Source of the DNA: Pseudobdellovibrionaceae bacterium
GTDB lineage: Bacteria; Bdellovibrionota; Bdellovibrionia; Bdellovibrionales; Bdellovibrionaceae
Length of the DNA stretch: 64,000 nt
Assembly (NCBI GenBank): GCA_016719575.1
Contig: JADJYV010000002.1
Coordinates: 248,001 to 312,000, forward strand
Direction: 5' to 3'
Position numbers and translations under genes: made by a program. Shown one piece after another: positions 60,003 to 64,000 of this stretch (within the stretch, counting starts at the first letter, position 1; every line of letters begins with the position of its first letter). Under the pieces are notes generated by a model. It did no database searches. It was given only the letters and a program-made list of their open reading frames with translations, and was not told the DNA's origin.

Positions 60003-60737
60003 ATGACTTCACAAAAAGTTCTAAACGACGGCAATCTAAAAACTATTGCAGACTTCTATTTCGAACCTCTCGATTATGAGAATAGTAAAAATATCGCATT
60101 GTATTTGGATGGCTTCAAATATCATGCTGGACCAAAGAGTGGCGATAGAATAACTGCTGATTTCGAAAAGCGACAAGCACTTATAAATGGCGATGGCGTC
60201 TCCCCGCATATCGTTTGGACTTTAACTTGGAAAGACCTAGAAGCCTTTGAAAAAGAGCCCAAAGATCACTCCGCGAAATATTTGTTCGATCTAAAAGGCC
60301 CGTCAGATCATTTTATATGTCAAAATCCGGTAATACAGTTTTTTAAACTACTTGTGGGTGAACGAATTGAGACTGAGTGGTTTTTAAAAACATTCATGGC
60401 CTCAAATGCAATTCGCAAGCAAACAGAAGATTTCAAGAAGTCGTACAATATATTACCAAGAGACCTAAGAATTGAACAATCAACTGAAGCTCTTCTAAAA
60501 AATATTCCAGACGCTAAAGGCGAAGTTGTGCTGTTCCAAGATCAATCCTCTGGAACTTTCAATATCTGTGTAAATCAAAAAACTAAGCTGGTCACTTCTT
60601 ACATTACTTTTGCAAGTCCTCAAAATATTCGTGAAAAACCTGAGTTTTATGAAAATTGGGAAAGATTGATAAACTCGACAAACATAGCTCAACTCATCTC
60701 TGATAATTTAATTTTTCGAGTTTGGGCGGAGGAGTAA
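60003..60737 (+). CDS. VSR-like nuclease tail of the helicase cluster
   Basis: 244 residues. IADFYFEPLDYENSKNIALY followed by LDGFKYHAG, then ADFEKRQALINGDGVSPHIV and WTLTWKDLEAF match the tail of DUF1998 helicases: pDF-(Y/F), hAhYLDGF-xH, D--KR--L, WTLTW-Dl, a PD-(D/E)xK/VSR-like nuclease fold. It begins two bases after the DUF1998 frame's stop and in another frame, so it is either its own gene or the same protein split by a shift near 60000. It overlaps the OLD gene (TAATG). Confidence 0.55.
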   Translation: MTSQKVLNDGNLKTIADFYFEPLDYENSKNIALYLDGFKYHAGPKSGDRITADFEKRQALINGDGVSPHIVWTLTWKDLEAFEKEPKDHSAKYLFDLKGPSDHFICQNPVIQFFKLLVGERIETEWFLKTFMASNAIRKQTEDFKKSYNILPRDLRIEQSTEALLKNIPDAKGEVVLFQDQSSGTFNICVNQKTKLVTSYITFASPQNIREKPEFYENWERLINSTNIAQLISDNLIFRVWAEE

Positions 60738-62230
60738 TGAAGATTAAATTTGTCGAAATTAAAAACTTTAGAAAACTCAAATCAGTTCGAGTTGATTTTA
60801 GCGAAAAAACTACTTTATTCGTCGGCGCAAATAACAGCGGAAAAACATCTGCAATGGTGGCATTAGGACATTTTCTTGTTGATAAAAAGAGATTTGCAAC
60901 CAACGATTTTACGCTCTCGAATTGGAGTGAAATTAATAAAATTGGCGTGAATTGGGAATCGGACACAAACCCTGAATACGTTCCGAATGTAATTGAATGG
61001 GAGAATTTATTACCATCATTAGATGTCTGGATTGATGCTTATAAAAATGAGATTCACCATATTCGTCACTTGGTTCCAACACTGGATTGGACTGGTGGAC
61101 TTGTAGGTGTTCGGATTCAATATGAGCCTAAAGATATTCTAGACTTATATAAGAAATATCGCGATGCCATCAAAGCATCAAAAGATGTAAAGCAAGCTGC
61201 AAATATGAATCAAAAAACTTACAACCTATCTCTTTGGCCAAAAGATTTAAGGGATTTTTTAGAAAAGAAACTAAAAGAGCAATTTACAATAAAATCTTAT
61301 TTGCTTGATCCTTCTAAAGTAGCTGTGCCTAAAAATGGAATCGCAGTCATTCAGGCACTTCCTGCTGGCAGCGATGCCTTAGAGATCGATCCATTCACAA
61401 GTTTGATAAAGATTGATGAAATCGCAGCTCAGAGAGGATTAGGCGATCAACAATCTCATTCTGAGGATGAAGATACTAATGCTAGCAGAAGTAATAAGAA
61501 ACTCTCTGAGCAAATGAGAAGTTACTATGCGAAGCACCTGGACCCTTCTGAGCACCCATCAGCAGCCGACCTTGATGCACTTGAAGCTATTGAGTTAGCT
61601 CAAAAATCTTTTGATGATCGGCTTTCAAGTAGTTTTTCTGAGGCAATCGGAGAGTTGTCCAGTCTGAATTACCCCGGTGTTTCTGACCCAGTAATGAAAA
61701 TCACAACCAAGATAAGGCCAACAGATGGATTAAAACATAGCGCGGCAGTTCAATATGAAGTTTCAAATTCTAATCCAGCTTCGTCACTAAGACTACCTGA
61801 AGAATATAATGGACTTGGATACCAGAATCTAATTTCAATGGTATTTCGCTTAATGAGTTTTCGTGATGGCTGGATGCGAACAGGGAAAGCAGATACACAA
61901 AATAAACAAACTCCTACTACCACAATACAGCCATTACATTTAGTGCTTGTCGAAGAACCTGAAGCACACCTCCACGCCCAAGTTCAACAGGTTTTTATTC
62001 GTAAGGCTTACGATGTTTTGCGAAAGCATAAAAATTTAGGAGATACTAAAACGCTTCATACACAATTGATTGTAAGCACGCACTCGAGTCATGTTGCACA
62101 TGAAACCGAGTTTTCTAGTTTGAGATATTTTAGACGACTACCAGTTCTTGAAGCAAACCCTGTCCCAACGACTGCGGTAATAAACCTGTCCGAAGTCTTT
62201 GGGGTGAGGATGAAACTGCAAAATTTGTAG
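60737..62230 (+). pseudogene. Class 2 OLD nuclease ATPase part (GajA-like)
   Basis: 497 residues from ATG 60737. KIKFVEIKNFRKLKSVRVDF then FVGANNSGKTSAM (Walker A, 30-37), a long coiled region, LVLVEEPEAHLHAQVQQVF (signature/Walker B, about 400-412) and LIVSTHSSHVAHETEF (H-loop). It stops at 62230 after EVFGVRMKLQNL. Adding one base in the G run at 62203-62206 gives FGGEDETAKFVARYLKATH, then LFFADAAIMVEG, joining the TOPRIM part. So one gene, broken by one shift or a sequencing slip. Confidence 0.75.
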
Positions 62231-62283
62231 CACGCTATTTAAAGGCAACTCACTGTGACCTATTTTTTGCAGATGCAGCCATC

Positions 62284-63024
62284 ATGGTTGAGGGCCAAGC
62301 AGAAAGAATGCTTATACCTCACTTCATAAGAAAGAATTTTGAAAAACTCAATAGATGCTATGTTTCCATTCTAGAGGTTGGCGGAAGCCATGCTCATCGC
62401 CTTAAATCACTGATTGAACACCTTGGTCTTTTAACCCTTGTCATAACTGATATTGATTCTTCAGACGCAGATGGCAAAGCTGTTCCACCCGAAATAAATA
62501 AAGAACAAGAAACAGGAAATGAAACATTAAAAACATGGCATCCAGTCAAATTAAAAATAGATGATCTTCTTGCCATTCCACCTGAACAAAAAATTAAAGA
62601 GTATAAGGAAACGCCGCTATTTAGTATAAGAGTCGCGTATCAAATTCCAATAGTTATTCAACAAGGAGAAACTACATCAACGGCCTACTCCACCACATTT
62701 GAAGATACTTTGATTATGGAAAACATTAAATACTTTAGTGAAATTGAAGATTCTGGAATATTCAAAAAAATTAAGAAAGCAATAAGAGATACAGAAAGTG
62801 ATTTATGTAAGCTTAGTTCAAATTTCTTTACACTCATCCGTAGTTCAAACAAAGGCTCGTTCGCGCTCGATTTATTGTGGTTAGATAAGAAATCAACTCC
62901 GTTGGATGGTCTGGTTGCTCCAAAGTACATTGCAGAGGGGCTTCTATGGCTTGAGCAAAAACTTACCGAAAATCAAAATAAAAATACAATTCCACAGAAA
63001 GCAAGAGTCACGAATGAGCAATGA
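62284..63024 (+). CDS. TOPRIM part of the OLD nuclease (GajA-like)
   Basis: 246 residues from ATG 62284. IMVEGQAERMLIPHFIRKNF carries the TOPRIM Glu (E-G-x-x-E), and TLVITDIDSSDADG the D-x-D. These are the catalytic residues of OLD/GajA endonucleases. The frame is open upstream into the ATPase part (through KFVARYLKATHCDLFF), showing a single ~760-residue protein in an intact copy. The gene overlaps the UvrD-like start by 11 bases. In class 2 OLD systems the UvrD-like helicase always follows. Confidence 0.78.
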   Translation: MVEGQAERMLIPHFIRKNFEKLNRCYVSILEVGGSHAHRLKSLIEHLGLLTLVITDIDSSDADGKAVPPEINKEQETGNETLKTWHPVKLKIDDLLAIPPEQKIKEYKETPLFSIRVAYQIPIVIQQGETTSTAYSTTFEDTLIMENIKYFSEIEDSGIFKKIKKAIRDTESDLCKLSSNFFTLIRSSNKGSFALDLLWLDKKSTPLDGLVAPKYIAEGLLWLEQKLTENQNKNTIPQKARVTNEQ

Positions 63025-64000
63025 CACTAATATTGATGCTAGCGTTGATTCAACTATACAAAGCTGCCTAAACATCCAGGCCCCCCAAAGCTTTTTCCTA
63101 TTTGCAGGTGCGGGATCGGGAAAAACTCGATCTCTCATAGAGGCACTAAAAACTATTAAAGAAAAAGACGGGAGTAATTTAAAGCTAAATGGAAAGCAAA
63201 TAGCAATTATTACTTATACGACTGCTGCTCGTGATGAAATCAATAGAAGACTTGATTTTGATTACGCTTTCAGTGTTTCTACGATTCATAGTTTTATTTG
63301 GGATTTAATTCAAGGATACAACGTTGATATAAAAAAATGGCTTTCAACGAATCTTCAAGCGGAATGCCAAGAGTTGCAGACTGAAATTACGAAATCAAGA
63401 CAAGGTACAAAAACGAGAGCCGAAAAGGAAAAGAGCCTCGAATCAAAGCAAAAGAGAATTGGGAATCTAGCCAACATTAAAAAATTTATTTACAGCCCGA
63501 CAGGCGATAATCGAAGCAGGGACTCTTTAAATCATTCGGAAGTTATCAAAATTGGTGCATATTTTCTTGAGCACAAGCCCTTGATGCAAGAAATTTTAAT
63601 CAATAAGTACCCTATTGTACTTATCGATGAGAGCCAAGATACAAATAAACATCTTATGGAGGCCCTACTAGGCGTTCAAAGCAAATACTCTAGTCGTTTT
63701 GGGATGGGTTTGTTTGGTGATACTATGCAAAGAATCTATTCAGACGGCAAGATTGATCTTGGTCGGAACTTACCAGCAGACTGGAAAACTCCTGTTAAAA
63801 AAATGAACTATAGAAGTCCGAAAAGAGTCATTCAACTCATAAATAAAATTCGTGCTGCTGTTGATAATAATGAACAGCAGCCACGAAACGATGCTAGCGA
63901 AGGATATGTTCGGATGTTTATTGCAAATAGTAACTCCGGCGATAAATTTTCTGTTGAAAACTCAATGAGAAGTAAAATGGCAGCCGCTACTCAGGATTCC
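63014..64000 (+). CDS. UvrD/GajB-like helicase (partial, runs off the window)
   Basis: 329 codons seen, no stop before the window edge; start ATG 63014. Walker A FLFAGAGSGKTRSLIEAL, motif Ia KQIAIITYTTAARDEINRR, motif Ic STIHSFIWD, Walker B VLIDESQDTN and GLFGDTMQRIY (motif III) are all present, so this is a superfamily 1A helicase. Together with the OLD gene it forms a class 2 OLD / Gabija-like pair, known to nick phage DNA when nucleotides are depleted. Confidence 0.88.
   Translation, partial: MSNDTNIDASVDSTIQSCLNIQAPQSFFLFAGAGSGKTRSLIEALKTIKEKDGSNLKLNGKQIAIITYTTAARDEINRRLDFDYAFSVSTIHSFIWDLIQGYNVDIKKWLSTNLQAECQELQTEITKSRQGTKTRAEKEKSLESKQKRIGNLANIKKFIYSPTGDNRSRDSLNHSEVIKIGAYFLEHKPLMQEILINKYPIVLIDESQDTNKHLMEALLGVQSKYSSRFGMGLFGDTMQRIYSDGKIDLGRNLPADWKTPVKKMNYRSPKRVIQLINKIRAAVDNNEQQPRNDASEGYVRMFIANSNSGDKFSVENSMRSKMAAATQDS

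Overview
The window looks like a piece of a Bdellovibrionota (Bdellovibrio-like) chromosome. The main reason is three copies of the TIGR02147 regulator family (11313-12122, 18145-18957, 31658-32458), which is best known from Bdellovibrio and Fibrobacter. The many small signal-peptide proteins and lipoproteins, several with glycine-rich stretches just after the signal peptide, fit this. No rRNA, tRNA or CRISPR array was seen. The organism call is inference from family content.

Layout. 1-5811 is a graveyard of toxin and recombinase genes: a recombinase-like relic, a frameshifted PIN protein, a Fic protein behind an array of GGCGGA sites, an XRE antitoxin with a decayed RelE-like toxin, and a MazE/AbrB antitoxin fused by overlap to a truncated Doc toxin. 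6054-20400 is mostly envelope and exported proteins, with a LytS/LytTR two-component pair (12932-14804), a FlaR-like P-loop protein, two TIGR02147 regulators, a pair of Tat-signal small proteins (one broken) and an RraB-like protein. 20495-30128 holds a PAD-like protein-arginine deiminase, an M23/TraB-like fusion, small enzymes (GNAT, arylamine N-acetyltransferase, alpha/beta hydrolase, ABM monooxygenase), an IS3-family element and several gene relics. 30197-40926 contains a secreted ADP-ribosyltransferase-like protein, a third TIGR02147 gene, a three-gene outer-membrane/lipoprotein operon, two more TraB/ChaN-fold proteins, and a 331-bp direct repeat that copies one intergenic region to a second site about 6.9 kb away.

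41065-53986 is an integrative conjugative-type element, nearly all on the minus strand: tyrosine integrase, excisionase-like protein, a large three-armed inverted repeat, a replication-relaxation-like protein, an AbiE toxin-antitoxin pair, a coupling protein and a compact type IV secretion operon (VirB2, B3, B4, B5, B6, B9 and B10-like). No classical relaxase, VirB8, VirB11 or VirB1 was recognised.

54368-64000 is a defence-island-like region. A truncated unknown gene, an IS3-family element with an IS110-family element nested inside its transposase gene, then the C-terminal remains of a DUF1998 helicase with a nuclease-like tail, a class 2 OLD ATPase/TOPRIM gene split by one frameshift, and a UvrD-like helicase running off the window. 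The last two resemble Gabija (GajA/GajB).

A striking general feature is the number of genes broken by single lesions (1180, 5278, 10553, 19146, 24131, 57780, 58900, 62207). Some sit at homopolymers and may be assembly errors; others are clearly decay by insertion elements.
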